Positions 25,942 through 35,425 of a stretch of DNA of 64,000 bases are shown piece by piece (within the stretch, counting starts at the first letter, position 1; the number at the start of each line of letters is the position of its first letter). A program made the position numbers and the translations under genes. Under the pieces are notes generated by a model. It was not told where the DNA came from. It did not search any database and worked only from the letters and a program-made list of their open reading frames with translations. Source of the stretch: Chloroflexota bacterium (GTDB taxonomy: Bacteria > Chloroflexota > Anaerolineae > UBA4142); NCBI GenBank assembly GCA_023381515.1, contig JAMCQI010000049.1:1-64000 (forward strand). The letters are read 5' to 3'.

Positions 25942-28028
25942 GGGCCCTTGCTGTTGGATTCGCCGCAGTGAGCCGCCGTTTTCCTCGCCCTCCCCTGCTT
26001 TTCCAAAATCCACAAACGCTGAAGAACAAGACGCTGTTCGGCTTGGCCCTCGCCTGGCTCACGCTCGGATTCGCCATTCTTTCGGCGACGCCTGCCGCGC
26101 ACGCCGACGCACCCACCCCCGTTGTCGTTCCTATCGCGCTCGCTCCGGTCCAACGCACAAGCCCGATCGAACTGGTTGCGCTAACTCTCGACGCCGATAT
26201 CAGCGAGAGCAACGGACACACCCTCCTCTCGGGGAATTCCACCTTCAAGCTTCACAATACGGACAAGATGAACGACCAGCAAGTGCCGGTGGGGTTTCCT
26301 AGCTGGGGCGGCGATCCCTATGCGTTTGATCCGGCGCGTCTGAGCCCCTTTTCCGTCACCGTGGACGGAAGAAACGTCAAGCTTAATCCATCTCAGGCAG
26401 AGCTGCGAATTGGCAGCGCCGTCCGCACGGTCCAGTGGTATACCTTCACGCTCTCCATTGGCGCGGACGAAAAAAAGACCGTGCGCTACGAATTCCAGCA
26501 GGACCTGGGCGATAGCCCAATGCCGCGCTTTGTGTATGGACTGGCACCTGCCGTCGGATGGAAAGGGAGCATTGGCAGCGCGCGGCTCACGCTCCACTTT
26601 CCAGAGATGACTACGCCAGAGCAAATCGTTGCCTACAATCCCGCGGATGCGACCTTCGATGGAACCAGCCTAACGTGGACTTTTACGACCCGCGAGCCTC
26701 CTGCCAATCCGTCCGTGACGATTCTACGACCATCCGTCTGGCAGGACTTGGGCGCGCGCAGGCGGAATGCGCAGCAGAATGCGAATGATTCCAACGCGCA
26801 CACAAGTCTTGGAAACATCCTTCAACAGTTGGCGTCGGTGGATTCGCCGCGTCGAGAAAGCTACACTAGCCAAGCCATCGCCGAATTCGAGCAGGCTGCC
26901 CGACTGGACCCGACCAACCGCACCGCTCGCCAGGGTCTGGCGGCGCTGTATGAACTGCGCGCCGGTCCGGCGGCCGGCCCGCGTCAGGCGGCCTATGTCT
27001 CTTTGGCCGTAGAGCAGTGGGAAGCGCTTGCTGCTACCGACGCGAATGCCCGCAAGCAACTCGCCGAGGACTATTTTTTCCTGGGCTCTGATGCTCAGTC
27101 GGTCGGCGCGTTCGCAGATGCCCTGGCCTACTACGACAAGGCGAGCAAGGAATCTCCCGGCGGCGCAGGCCCCTTGTATACACCCGACCACGCGGCGTCG
27201 CAGCGGCGCGCACTGTATATCGCGTGGGCTCGCAGTCTCCTGGATGAACAAGACGTCGCCTCCGCTGTCGATAAAGCGCGGGCTGCGCTTGGAGATGCCT
27301 TTATCACATCCCTCCAACTGCCATCTTTCTACACCACAGGAATACACGTTTCGACCACCGCTACGTCACGCACGACGTTATTCCGGCTCACCCCATACGC
27401 CAGCCACGCGGCGGACTTGCAGAACGGCCTGGCTCCTATCGTCGATTCGCTGCGTGCCGCCGGTGCGCAAGTGACTGTCGAGCCAGCGGCCAATAACACT
27501 GACACCCTGATTACAATCGTCGTGCCTTTGGATTCAAAAGAACCACTCGCCGAGCAACTCAAGCCCCTGGCTGCCCATTTCCCTGCCACAGCTGAATGGG
27601 CGCTAGTCCGCGCGGTGTTTGAACCCGGAGACTTGGCGGTAGAGAATTCAAACGAACTGTGGACCAAAGTCGCGGCCTACCGCGAATCGGTTGACCTTTC
27701 AGCCGGCTGCAAAGCATTTCAGGGCCGGCTTGATGCGGTCACCAAGCTCCTTCCCCCCCTCGAAAGCGCATCTGCAAACAATGGCGAGGCACAACTCAAG
27801 CGGGCGCTGCTCAAGGCCAGTCAGTCAGGATGGCAAGCAGCTCTCTCCGCCGGCGCAGCCACTTACGAATCGGGGAGTGAGACGCAGGTGGGCGCCTGCG
27901 CGGCGCGTACCGTCGCCTCCTCGTCTTCGTCCCCTTATTGGTACGTCCTCGCCGGGCTTGCCGCTCTGGTCTTGTTCATCGGAGGAGGAATGGTGTCTCT
28001 GGCAGCGGTGATCAAGCGCAGAAAGTGA
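25938..28028 (+). CDS. Exported protein with N-terminal beta domain, TPR-like middle and C-terminal TM anchor
   Basis: 696 aa. TTG 25938 overlaps the kinase stop; a GTG at 25968 is an alternative. The signal peptide lies at about residues 30-57 (LFGLALAWLTLGFAILSA...AHA). Residues 60-265 form a beta-rich domain resembling an exported membrane-proximal domain. Residues 270-420 contain Ala-rich helical repeats like TPRs (IAEFEQAARLDPTNRTARQGL). The C-terminal part has a Cys pair and ends in one TM helix plus KRRK. The family is not recognised. Coupling to the histidine kinase suggests a shared signalling role, perhaps at the cell envelope. Confidence 0.75.
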   Translation: MRALAVGFAAVSRRFPRPPLLFQNPQTLKNKTLFGLALAWLTLGFAILSATPAAHADAPTPVVVPIALAPVQRTSPIELVALTLDADISESNGHTLLSGNSTFKLHNTDKMNDQQVPVGFPSWGGDPYAFDPARLSPFSVTVDGRNVKLNPSQAELRIGSAVRTVQWYTFTLSIGADEKKTVRYEFQQDLGDSPMPRFVYGLAPAVGWKGSIGSARLTLHFPEMTTPEQIVAYNPADATFDGTSLTWTFTTREPPANPSVTILRPSVWQDLGARRRNAQQNANDSNAHTSLGNILQQLASVDSPRRESYTSQAIAEFEQAARLDPTNRTARQGLAALYELRAGPAAGPRQAAYVSLAVEQWEALAATDANARKQLAEDYFFLGSDAQSVGAFADALAYYDKASKESPGGAGPLYTPDHAASQRRALYIAWARSLLDEQDVASAVDKARAALGDAFITSLQLPSFYTTGIHVSTTATSRTTLFRLTPYASHAADLQNGLAPIVDSLRAAGAQVTVEPAANNTDTLITIVVPLDSKEPLAEQLKPLAAHFPATAEWALVRAVFEPGDLAVENSNELWTKVAAYRESVDLSAGCKAFQGRLDAVTKLLPPLESASANNGEAQLKRALLKASQSGWQAALSAGAATYESGSETQVGACAARTVASSSSSPYWYVLAGLAALVLFIGGGMVSLAAVIKRRK

Positions 28029-28075
28029 TCCAAGAACCACGCTTGTGACGCGCCCCTCAAATCGCAAATTTCGAA

Positions 28076-29311
28076 TCAGAAATCGGGAACTCGACAGAGG
28101 AGGCCTTTGAGGTACTCTGACTCGGGGAAAGACAGCAGGATGGGATGATCGGGCGCCTGAAGGAGCTTGGCCATAATCTGTGCATCGCGCCCGGCATCCA
28201 CGGCCGCTTCGAACACGACCTTTTGAAACAGGTCAGCGTTCACCAGACCCGAACAAGAAAAAGTAACGAGCAGTCCTCCGGGATTCAGCAGCTTGAATGC
28301 AAGCAAGTTTATGTCCTTGTAGCCGCGCAGTCCCGAGGTAAGTTGGGAATGAGAATAGACGAACTTGGGCGGATCCAGGATAATGGCGTCAAATGTCCTG
28401 CGCTCATCCCTGTACCGGCGCAAAAGTTGAAAAGCATCCCCTTGAACATATTCCCCGTGGATCTCCAAGCCGTTGATCCGCATGTTCTCCCGCGCAAGGC
28501 GCAAAGCCTCTTCCGAAGCATCCAAATTGACGACCCGAGTTCCTGCGTTTTCTCGACACGCATACACCCCAAACGCGCCCGTGTAGGAGAAAACGTTGAG
28601 AACTAGGGGTCCCAGCCCCTGCGGCTTGGCCTCGAGCCGAGTTGCGTTGAGAGAGCCGAGGTAGCGAGCCGCGCGGCGGCGGTTTTCGCGCTGATCGAGA
28701 TAGAACCCGGTCTTGTGACCTTGCTTGACGTCGACCAGAAAGCGCAGACCATCCTCCCGGATCTCGACCTCCTCAGGTGGCGCAGCGCCCGCCAAGAGTT
28801 CCACTTGCTGCGTGAGCCCCTCTTTCTCGCGCACATCCACGTCGCTGCGGTTGTAAATCCCTTGCGGCCGAAACATTTCCTCTAAGAGTTCTACCAGGTC
28901 CGCCTTCCATTTTTCAATTCCGAGCGTCAGGAACTGAACGGTTAGAAAATCTGCGTAACGGTCCACGATGAGGCCCGGAAGCCAATCGCTTTCGGCATTT
29001 ACGACACGATAGGCGTTTGATTCTGCAGGGTCGACGAATGTCTCTCGCATGGCCCGCGCGTGCTCCAGCCGGCGCCGCAGCCAAGCGCGGTCGATCTCCT
29101 CCTCGCGGCGCCAGGTCCAAATTCGGACGGCGATTTGCGAGCTTGGATTATAATAACCGCGGGCAAGCCAATGCTCGCCCGCGTCAAAGATTTCCACCGT
29201 GTCACCCTCCGAGGCATCAATCGCCCGTGCAATCGCACCGGAAAAGATCCAAGGATGGTGCGCGAGGACAGGCTTGTCCCTGCCCGGCTTGAGAATAATC
29301 CTGCCTGCCAT
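28076..29311 (-). CDS. Class I SAM-dependent rRNA large-subunit methyltransferase (RlmI-like)
   Basis: 411 aa. An N-terminal PUA domain (about residues 1-75, LKPGRDKPVLAHHPWIFSGAI) is followed by the RlmI-type central domain and a Rossmann SAM domain: VLNVFSYTGAFGVYA (motif I), NLDASEEALRLARENM (motif II), and DAIILDPPKFV (motif IV, DPP). The family makes 5-methylcytosine or a related base in 23S rRNA. The ATG directly abuts the stop of the upstream lipid kinase gene with no gap, placing both in one operon with coaX and others. Confidence 0.92.
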   Translation of the reverse strand: MAGRIILKPGRDKPVLAHHPWIFSGAIARAIDASEGDTVEIFDAGEHWLARGYYNPSSQIAVRIWTWRREEEIDRAWLRRRLEHARAMRETFVDPAESNAYRVVNAESDWLPGLIVDRYADFLTVQFLTLGIEKWKADLVELLEEMFRPQGIYNRSDVDVREKEGLTQQVELLAGAAPPEEVEIREDGLRFLVDVKQGHKTGFYLDQRENRRRAARYLGSLNATRLEAKPQGLGPLVLNVFSYTGAFGVYACRENAGTRVVNLDASEEALRLARENMRINGLEIHGEYVQGDAFQLLRRYRDERRTFDAIILDPPKFVYSHSQLTSGLRGYKDINLLAFKLLNPGGLLVTFSCSGLVNADLFQKVVFEAAVDAGRDAQIMAKLLQAPDHPILLSFPESEYLKGLLCRVPDF

Positions 29312-30226
29312 CTATACTCTCAGCTTGAGCGCCCCCGGGAGGATTTGAAAGAGCGCTGGGCCCTGACCAATAAGCTCCCCATCGGCCTCGATCAGCATGG
29401 GCTGATTGGTTTCAACTCTCACGGTGCTCGAGCGGCACTCGGAGACCTTGGCCAGAGTAAGATGAGTGCCGTTATAGATCTTGGGGGTATTCATCAGGAT
29501 TTCCACGGTCGAGAAATCGCCGAGGATGATCACGTCGAAGGCGCCGTCTTCTAGGGTGGCGTGCGGCGCTACGCGCATGCCGCCGCCAAAGTACTTGCCA
29601 TTACAGACAATAACATCGTTCACCCTGCCTTGCAGTGCCTGATCATCCAGATGTACGGAAACATCTTTATTCTGATAGCGGGCGATGGTCGTGATGAGCG
29701 TCGTCAGATAAGGAAGGGTTCCGCCGCCTCTTTTGCCGCCGCGCTCTAGTTGATCGACCACCTCGGCATCGAACCCCATGCCCGCCACGTTGGCAAAATA
29801 GCGGTGGAGGGGCCGCCCGTCATTCGTGCACGTCACCTCTCCAACATCAAGCGGCCGTACGGTGCGAGCATGGGCAAGAGAGCGGGCCGCGGCGAGGACA
29901 TCGCGCGGTATTCCTACCGTTCGGACAAAATCCGATCCGGTGCCGCTGCTGATGACTCCTAACGCGGCCTCGGAGTCTACCGCCTGCCCATTTTCGAGCA
30001 TACCGTTGACCACTTCGTTCAGCGTGCCGTCCCCTCCCACTGCCACAATGAGGTCAAAACCTGAATCAAGCGCTTGCCGCGCCAGTTCCATGGCATGCCC
30101 CCGCCGCTCGGTAAACACCACCTCGAAGGGCCAGCCTTCTTGTTTCAAGACCTCATGAATCTCCGGCCAACGCTTTCCCACCTGCCCGCGCGCGGCCATA
30201 GGGTTGACGATGAGTTTAGGATTCAT
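29312..30226 (-). CDS. Diacylglycerol kinase family lipid kinase (YegS-like)
   Basis: 304 aa. It has KLIVNPMAARGQVGKRWPE, the loop VAVGGDGTLNEVVNGM near residue 65, SSGTGSDFVRTVGIP and a C-terminal sandwich ending in IEADGELIGQGPALFQILPGAL. It is a complete single-chain lipid kinase and the third DAGK paralogue in the window. It overlaps the upstream coaX gene by four bases and abuts the downstream methyltransferase gene. The substrate is not determinable from sequence. Confidence 0.92.
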   Translation of the reverse strand: MNPKLIVNPMAARGQVGKRWPEIHEVLKQEGWPFEVVFTERRGHAMELARQALDSGFDLIVAVGGDGTLNEVVNGMLENGQAVDSEAALGVISSGTGSDFVRTVGIPRDVLAAARSLAHARTVRPLDVGEVTCTNDGRPLHRYFANVAGMGFDAEVVDQLERGGKRGGGTLPYLTTLITTIARYQNKDVSVHLDDQALQGRVNDVIVCNGKYFGGGMRVAPHATLEDGAFDVIILGDFSTVEILMNTPKIYNGTHLTLAKVSECRSSTVRVETNQPMLIEADGELIGQGPALFQILPGALKLRV

Positions 30227-31023
30227 GAATGATCCGCCGGCTCTCTTCGGTTCATCTCATAGATAATTTTCAATCCCTCGAGAGTCAGGCATTCGTCTAC
30301 CAAGTCGATCGCTTTGGTTTCCGGCGCCATCCGGGCGACCATTTCGCCGGTGCCTATGACGTGAGCTTGGGCACCCAGTTCCTTTTTGATACGGGCGATC
30401 ATCCCTTCCACCAATGCCACGTATCCATAGATGAGACCTGCCTGGATCGAGCTAATCGAGTTCTTGCCGATTGGGCTTTTCGAAGCCGGGGGAACGAGGT
30501 CCACACGTGGAAGCTGAGAGGCATGACTGAACAGGGCGTCGGCAGAAGTGGTTAGACCGGGGGCAATGGCCGCGCCGACGTAATCCCCCGCCGAGTTCAG
30601 GGCATCGAAAATCGTCGCCGTCGTGCTAAAATCAATCACGATGGCGGGGACTCCATAGAGTTTTTTCGCAGCCACCGCATTGGAAATACGATCGGCGCCG
30701 ACCTCACGCGGCGAATCTGTCCGCACATTCAAGCCTGTCTTCACTCCCGGGCCGACGACCACTGGCACCAAGTGCAGATAGCGCTGGCACAACTCTTCGA
30801 AAGTCGACGTGAGCGGGGGGACAGAGGAGGCAACTGCGCAGCCGTCAAAGGTCAAGGAGCTGGCGTCTCCTTGCCTCAGGAGAGAGCGTAGGAGAACGGC
30901 ATACTCATCCGCCGTCCCGTTCACGCGCGTCGTGATCCGCCAGGTGGAGACAAACCCATCGCCTTTGTAGGCACCAATCGTCACGTGAGTATTGCCAATG
31001 TCAAAGAGGAGAATAGTAGTCAT
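30223..31023 (-). CDS. coaX: Type III pantothenate kinase
   Basis: 266 aa. The ASKHA-fold phosphate loop LLFDIGNTHVTIGAY, VVVGPGVKTGLNVRTDSPREVGADRISNAVAA (pantothenate-site Asp/Arg), and VIDFSTTATIFDAL are those of CoaX. In the last motif Ser replaces the more usual Gly of DFGTATT. It performs the ATP-dependent first step of coenzyme A synthesis and is not inhibited by CoA in characterised members. It overlaps the lipid kinase gene by four bases and follows the P1 peptidase gene after ten. Confidence 0.95.
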   Translation of the reverse strand: MTTILLFDIGNTHVTIGAYKGDGFVSTWRITTRVNGTADEYAVLLRSLLRQGDASSLTFDGCAVASSVPPLTSTFEELCQRYLHLVPVVVGPGVKTGLNVRTDSPREVGADRISNAVAAKKLYGVPAIVIDFSTTATIFDALNSAGDYVGAAIAPGLTTSADALFSHASQLPRVDLVPPASKSPIGKNSISSIQAGLIYGYVALVEGMIARIKKELGAQAHVIGTGEMVARMAPETKAIDLVDECLTLEGLKIIYEMNRREPADHS

Positions 31024-31033
31024 AGGGCCACAA

Positions 31034-32002
31034 TCACTTTAGGTCTCTGCGCGCAGGGATGCCGCCCAGGGAGGTTGCCGCATTGATCGCGCGGACGATG
31101 GCTTGGGCGACAACCTCGGCGGCCGCATGCCCCACCGCGCTGACGTCTCCCTTTTTCTTCCCCACGCTCAAGGCAAAGAGGGCGTCGCCGTCGTAGAGCG
31201 CATGCGCGGGCTGAATCGCACGCGCCAGCCCGTCATGCGCCATCATCGCGACCAGGTTCGCTTCTTCCTTTGTCAGGGCGGCGTTCGTTGCCACAACTCC
31301 GATCGTCGTATGCGTCATCGCCATTGCCGACTGAGCCAGATCAGTCTTGATCGCAGCCGCGGAATCCAGCCAGCCGCCCACGACAGGCTTGCGCGTACCC
31401 GCAAGAATCTCCCTCGTGGACGGATCCACAACATCTCCAAAGGCGTTCACGATCAGAATAGCACCGACGATGATGCCTTTGCCAATCGCCTGGCTCGCGG
31501 TTCCCAAGCCGCCTTTGGTGGCAAACTTGTTCCCCAGCAGGTGCCCGACGGTCGCCCCGGTTCCCGCGCCAATCGTTCCTTCCTGGACGGGCCCTGTTGA
31601 TGCGGCCAGGCACGCCCGATATCCCATCTCCGCCGTCGGTCGTACCTTCGCGCTCCCTAATCCGAGATCAAAGATGACCGCGGCAGGCACGATCGGCACG
31701 CGGGCTGGACCGGCGTCGAATCCGATCCCTTTTTCCTCGAGGAATCTCATCACCCCACTGGCGGCGTCAAGGCCAAAGGCGCTCCCGCCCGCGAGCAGAA
31801 TCGCGTTCACACGTTCGACCAGGTGTCCCGGACGCATCAAGTCTGTTTCGCGCGTGCCGGGCGCCGGGCCCCGCACGTCAACGCCTCCGACCGCTCCATC
31901 CGGTGGACAGAGGATTACGGTGCAGCCTGTGGCGTTCTCCAGGTCGGTGGCGTGTCCGACTAGAATTCCTTCGACATCGGTGATTGCGTTGCCTATGCCC
32001 AT
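31034..32002 (-). CDS. P1 family peptidase (DmpA/NylC-type, self-processing)
   Basis: 322 aa. Features of the peptidase S58/P1 family are visible: AITDVEGILVGHATD at the start, VRGPAPGTRETDLM, AILLAGGSAFGLDAA, TKGGLGTAS and a likely autocleavage region around TTIGVVATNAALTKEEANLVA, where the new N-terminal Thr would act as nucleophile. Such proteins are aminopeptidases or amidases processed into two chains. No signal peptide. It overlaps the upstream nitrilase-family gene by ten bases, in an amide/peptide-hydrolysing pair. Confidence 0.88.
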   Translation of the reverse strand: MGIGNAITDVEGILVGHATDLENATGCTVILCPPDGAVGGVDVRGPAPGTRETDLMRPGHLVERVNAILLAGGSAFGLDAASGVMRFLEEKGIGFDAGPARVPIVPAAVIFDLGLGSAKVRPTAEMGYRACLAASTGPVQEGTIGAGTGATVGHLLGNKFATKGGLGTASQAIGKGIIVGAILIVNAFGDVVDPSTREILAGTRKPVVGGWLDSAAAIKTDLAQSAMAMTHTTIGVVATNAALTKEEANLVAMMAHDGLARAIQPAHALYDGDALFALSVGKKKGDVSAVGHAAAEVVAQAIVRAINAATSLGGIPARRDLK

Positions 32003-32787
32003 TTGCTATACACTTGAGGACGACGATCGCGAAAGACAGGCACGCGGCGCCGTGTCTCTTGAACCTCGTCGAGATCGATGGAGGCGACGAGCAAACCCTC
32101 GTGTTCGTCTCCCTCGGCTAACATCTCGCCCCACGGGTTAACGATCATCGAATGACCCCCAAACCTTTCCCCTTTGCCGGAACCCACGCGGTTGGTCGCC
32201 GCAATGAATATTTGGTTTTCAATGGCCCGCGCCGGCACAAGCGTTCGCCAATGGGATAGACGCGGGGTCGGCCACTCCGACGGCAAAAAAACCAGCACGG
32301 CGCCGCCCACGGCATAGTGGCGCCATAGTTCGGGGAAACGCAAGTCATAACAGATTGCTAGACCGCAGAGGCCAAACGCCGTATCAAAGACAGCCGCCTC
32401 TTCCCCGGGTGTCAGGTATTTGTCTTCTTCAAGCATCGGAACGAGGTGGAGTTTGCGATAGACCCCGCGGCATACGCCGCGAGCATCGACAAAGGTCGCG
32501 GTATTATAGACGCGGCCTTCACTCGCCTCGAGCAGAGATCCGACGACGGCGATGTGCTGCTCTTGCGCCGCGCAGGCAATGTCCGCAAACAGCCCACTCT
32601 CGAGCGGAGTCGCGTGGGCGGCCGCGTGCTCGAGATCATAGGCGGAACCCCACAGCTCGGGCAGAACGACCACATCTGCGCCGCGCTCGCTGGCCTTGTT
32701 GATCCGCGCACGTGCACGCTCCAGATTCTGCATGGGCTCGCCCAGGACGATGTCCATTTGGGCAAGCGCGATAGACAACTTGTTCAT
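31993..32787 (-). CDS. Carbon-nitrogen hydrolase (nitrilase superfamily)
   Basis: 264 aa. The catalytic triad is visible: Glu in VVVLPELWGSAYD, Lys in RKLHLVPMLEEDKYL and Cys in GLAICYDLRFPELWR. The overall sequence is closest in feel to omega-amidase/Nit2-like members that hydrolyse alpha-keto acid amides, but specificity is not certain. First gene of the minus-strand operon nitrilase, P1 peptidase, coaX, lipid kinase, methyltransferase. Its ATG lies 11 bases after a strong -10, so the mRNA has a very short or no leader. Confidence 0.9.
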   Translation of the reverse strand: MNKLSIALAQMDIVLGEPMQNLERARARINKASERGADVVVLPELWGSAYDLEHAAAHATPLESGLFADIACAAQEQHIAVVGSLLEASEGRVYNTATFVDARGVCRGVYRKLHLVPMLEEDKYLTPGEEAAVFDTAFGLCGLAICYDLRFPELWRHYAVGGAVLVFLPSEWPTPRLSHWRTLVPARAIENQIFIAATNRVGSGKGERFGGHSMIVNPWGEMLAEGDEHEGLLVASIDLDEVQETRRRVPVFRDRRPQVYSKWA

Positions 32788-32798
32788 CGTCGTTGATG

Positions 32799-32827
32799 AT
32801 TATACCACTGCTGCAATGAATCAACAA
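32799..32827 (-). promoter_or_regulatory. Promoter for the nitrilase-coaX operon
   Basis: On the minus strand TTGTTG (32822-32827), a 17-bp spacer, an extended TGG and a perfect TATAAT (32799-32804), with 11 bp to the ATG at 32787. It is divergent from the lipoprotein promoter. Confidence 0.75.
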
Positions 32828-32836
32828 TCAATAATT

Positions 32837-32864
32837 TTGACGCGTCATGGTTTTGGGCTATAAT
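32837..32864 (+). promoter_or_regulatory. Promoter for the Ig-like lipoprotein gene
   Basis: TTGACG (32837-32842), a 16-bp spacer and TATAAT (32859-32864), with about 85 bp to ATG 32949. Confidence 0.75.
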
Positions 32865-32948
32865 GGCCCACAGGATTCGTCGCTCTCTCCAAACTAGAGT
32901 TGCTAGAAACTGCATTGCAGGATACAAAGACAGAGACCTGAGACGTCG

Positions 32949-34919
32949 ATGAGTGTGCCCACCCGCGCGCGTTTTGCCATTGGCTCCGCCGTCCTCCTGA
33001 TCATCATTCTCGGTGCCTGTACAGCGCCCCCTCCTCCTGCAGCTGCGACGGCCACTTTATCTCCTGGACGGCTTCCGGCAGCCCCCAGCAGTTCGCCTTC
33101 CGCCGGCCCTGTACTGGTGGCCTTTCCGACCCTCCCTCCCCCCAGCCCCACATTCTCCGCGGCAAATACAGTAACCCCAGCGGCCACGATCACATCCACC
33201 CAAGTGTTGACCGCCTCATCCTCGCTTGGGCCCGTCGTCCAGGTCGTGGCCCCTGCTAACAATGCCCTGGTCAGCCTGAATCAAACAGTCTACGTCATCG
33301 CCACAGTGGCCAGCGACAATGGAATCGCTCGCGTCGATCTCAGCGCGGATGGCATTCTGGTCCATTCGGAGAACGCTCCTTCTCCCATCTCCAGTTTCCC
33401 TTCCATCCTTTCATGGACTCCGACGCAAATAGGCAATCATGTGCTGCGGGTGGTCGCCTACGATGTGAATAATCTGGCAAGCACGCCCGAAGATCTGACG
33501 GTTACCGTAGTGCCAGATGCCCGGCGACCTTTGGCCAACATCGTTTTCCCCATTGGCCAGCCGCAGGTGGAGCTCGGCAACATCGTGCGAGTCCAGGCCG
33601 TGGCTTCGGACGACGTGGGGGTGACCCAGTTCGATCTGTTGGTCGATAACCAACTCTACACCTACGTGACCACTCAGAACCCCAATGGCCAGGCCTTCTT
33701 TCCAGCCGTGTTCGTCTGGCGGGCAATGACGCCGGGCAGCCATACTCTGGTCGTCCGCTCGCACGATTCTCAGAACCAGACTGCGGACTCTAGTCCCCTC
33801 AAAGTCTTTGTGACCGACAGCCATCCTCCTGCCGTAAGCCTCGCGCTCGACCGGACTAGCGTGCTCGCCAATGAGCCGATCAGCGTTACGATCACAGCCG
33901 TCGATATTAGCGGCATCCAGCGGGTCGAGCTCTGGACCGGGCGCGAGATATCGGGCACTATCAGCAGCAGCAGTGCGGCCCGCCAGACGTACATGACTCT
34001 TCAAATGCCATGGCAAAGCGGAGCCCCAGGAGATTATACATTGACCGCTCGGGCGGTCAATGCAAACGGCAACTATAAGGAATCGCCCCCGCAAATCGTC
34101 AGCGTTCTGCGCCCCGGCCAAGCGACTCCCACCCGTGGGCCGACGCCAACGCCAACTCGCACTCCCCTGTTGCGTCCCACCATGACTCCTACCCTTCAGC
34201 CTCCGGCGCCCCCGAGTGCTCAGATCAATCAGCCAACCGACCGTTTTTCAAACCTCTGGCCCATTCGAGTAGTCTTTAGCGGGCAGGGCAACGCAGAGCT
34301 GGATAGGGTAGAGCTGTGGGGCTATTATCAAGACCAGTTAAGCCCGCAGCTGATCTGCACGATCGAGGCGCATGCGACTACTGAGAGAATCGGACAATGC
34401 GATTGGTCGCCGATGGGTGCAGGTCTTGTTTATCTATTCGCTCAGGCCGTCGATGTCTACGATCAGATCGGCCGGTCGGCCATCATTTCGGGATTCATCG
34501 GTATCCCGAACACGCCGACGCCGACCCCGACGCCTGCCGCTATTTCCGGGCGCTGGACGGCGACGATCCCAACCGGCCAATATGTAGCAACGGTGCGGAT
34601 GATCGGAACTGCCGTGCGAGGAGATTTCAAGACGGTCATAACAGGCACCGAGACCGTTGGACGCATCACCTCCGGAGCTATTCGCGGTGACCGTGTTACT
34701 TTTCACGTCGATTTTGGTCCCGCGACCACTCCCACCGCGGCACCCACCGGGACTCCCACCGCGTCCGGAACGGTCGCGCCCACGGCGACCGCGACCGTCC
34801 CGCCGAATGCGCCCTCGCTTGATTTCGATTGTGGGCTGGACAGCACGGCATCCAGCATGGACTGCAAGACCAAGGATTCCAGGGGCCGAACCGGAACGGC
34901 TTTATTCAAGCGCGAGTAA
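32949..34919 (+). CDS. Ig-like-domain surface lipoprotein with Thr/Pro linkers
   Basis: 656 aa. The N-terminus (FAIGSAVLLIIILGACTAPPPP) is a lipoprotein signal with lipobox LGAC. A Pro/Ser/Ala linker leads to three or four bacterial Ig-like (Big/Cadherin-like) units of about 95 residues, each with a VxxPxxNxxV opening and VRVVAYD or LVVRSHDSQN closing strand. A TPTRGPTPTPTRTP linker follows, then another beta domain and a further Thr/Pro linker, before a short Cys-containing tail. No enzyme motif is present, so a structural or adhesive role at the cell surface is inferred. Confidence 0.85.
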   Translation: MSVPTRARFAIGSAVLLIIILGACTAPPPPAAATATLSPGRLPAAPSSSPSAGPVLVAFPTLPPPSPTFSAANTVTPAATITSTQVLTASSSLGPVVQVVAPANNALVSLNQTVYVIATVASDNGIARVDLSADGILVHSENAPSPISSFPSILSWTPTQIGNHVLRVVAYDVNNLASTPEDLTVTVVPDARRPLANIVFPIGQPQVELGNIVRVQAVASDDVGVTQFDLLVDNQLYTYVTTQNPNGQAFFPAVFVWRAMTPGSHTLVVRSHDSQNQTADSSPLKVFVTDSHPPAVSLALDRTSVLANEPISVTITAVDISGIQRVELWTGREISGTISSSSAARQTYMTLQMPWQSGAPGDYTLTARAVNANGNYKESPPQIVSVLRPGQATPTRGPTPTPTRTPLLRPTMTPTLQPPAPPSAQINQPTDRFSNLWPIRVVFSGQGNAELDRVELWGYYQDQLSPQLICTIEAHATTERIGQCDWSPMGAGLVYLFAQAVDVYDQIGRSAIISGFIGIPNTPTPTPTPAAISGRWTATIPTGQYVATVRMIGTAVRGDFKTVITGTETVGRITSGAIRGDRVTFHVDFGPATTPTAAPTGTPTASGTVAPTATATVPPNAPSLDFDCGLDSTASSMDCKTKDSRGRTGTALFKRE

Positions 34920-34934
34920 ACGGACCCATCGGCG

Positions 34935-35351
34935 ATGTCTCCGCGATACACATTATCGATTCTCAGCCAAGCAGAACGCTTAACCGACATTGCCGACTTT
35001 GTTGAAACGGCGGGCCGCGCAAGCGGGCTAAAGCCAGACCAGATCTATGACGTCGAGATGGCCGTCGACGAGGCCTGTACCAATATCATTCAGCATGCCT
35101 ACCACGGCCGGAAGAACGGAACGATCGACATCACGTGCGAGAGACGTCGCCGAGAATTCATCATTACCATAAGGGACTATGGCGATCGATTCGATCCTAA
35201 AAAAGTCGTCCCGCCCCGAGTTCGTGTGCCGCTCTCCCAGCGCGCCGTAGGCGGGCTGGGCCTGCCTTTTATGCACAAGTTGATGGACCGCGTCGAATTT
35301 GATTTCTCTTCGAAGAATGGCAATCGCCTCACCATGGCAAAGAAACTCTAG
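34935..35351 (+). CDS. RsbW-like anti-sigma/serine kinase (HATPase_c_2)
   Basis: 138 aa. A single GHKL ATPase domain: VEMAVDEACTNIIQHAYHG (N-box), IRDYGDRFDPKK (G1-like, with Asp) and RAVGGLGLPFMHKLMDRVEF (G2 box and lid). The length and lack of a sensor domain are those of RsbW/SpoIIAB-type kinases, which phosphorylate an anti-anti-sigma factor and sequester a sigma factor. No STAS partner or sigma factor gene is adjacent. It begins 15 bases after the lipoprotein gene. Confidence 0.9.
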   Translation: MSPRYTLSILSQAERLTDIADFVETAGRASGLKPDQIYDVEMAVDEACTNIIQHAYHGRKNGTIDITCERRRREFIITIRDYGDRFDPKKVVPPRVRVPLSQRAVGGLGLPFMHKLMDRVEFDFSSKNGNRLTMAKKL

Positions 35352-35389
35352 CCTACTGCTACTTACTCTGGACTCTTCTGCTCACCTTT

Positions 35390-35417
35390 TGGCATCCTTG
35401 CTCCCTTGTGATATAAT
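35390..35417 (+). promoter_or_regulatory. Promoter for the M23-like gene, giving a near-leaderless mRNA
   Basis: TTGGCA (35390-35395), a 16-bp spacer and TATAAT (35412-35417). The -10 ends eight bases before ATG 35426. Confidence 0.65.
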
Positions 35418-35425
35418 CGCCTTTC

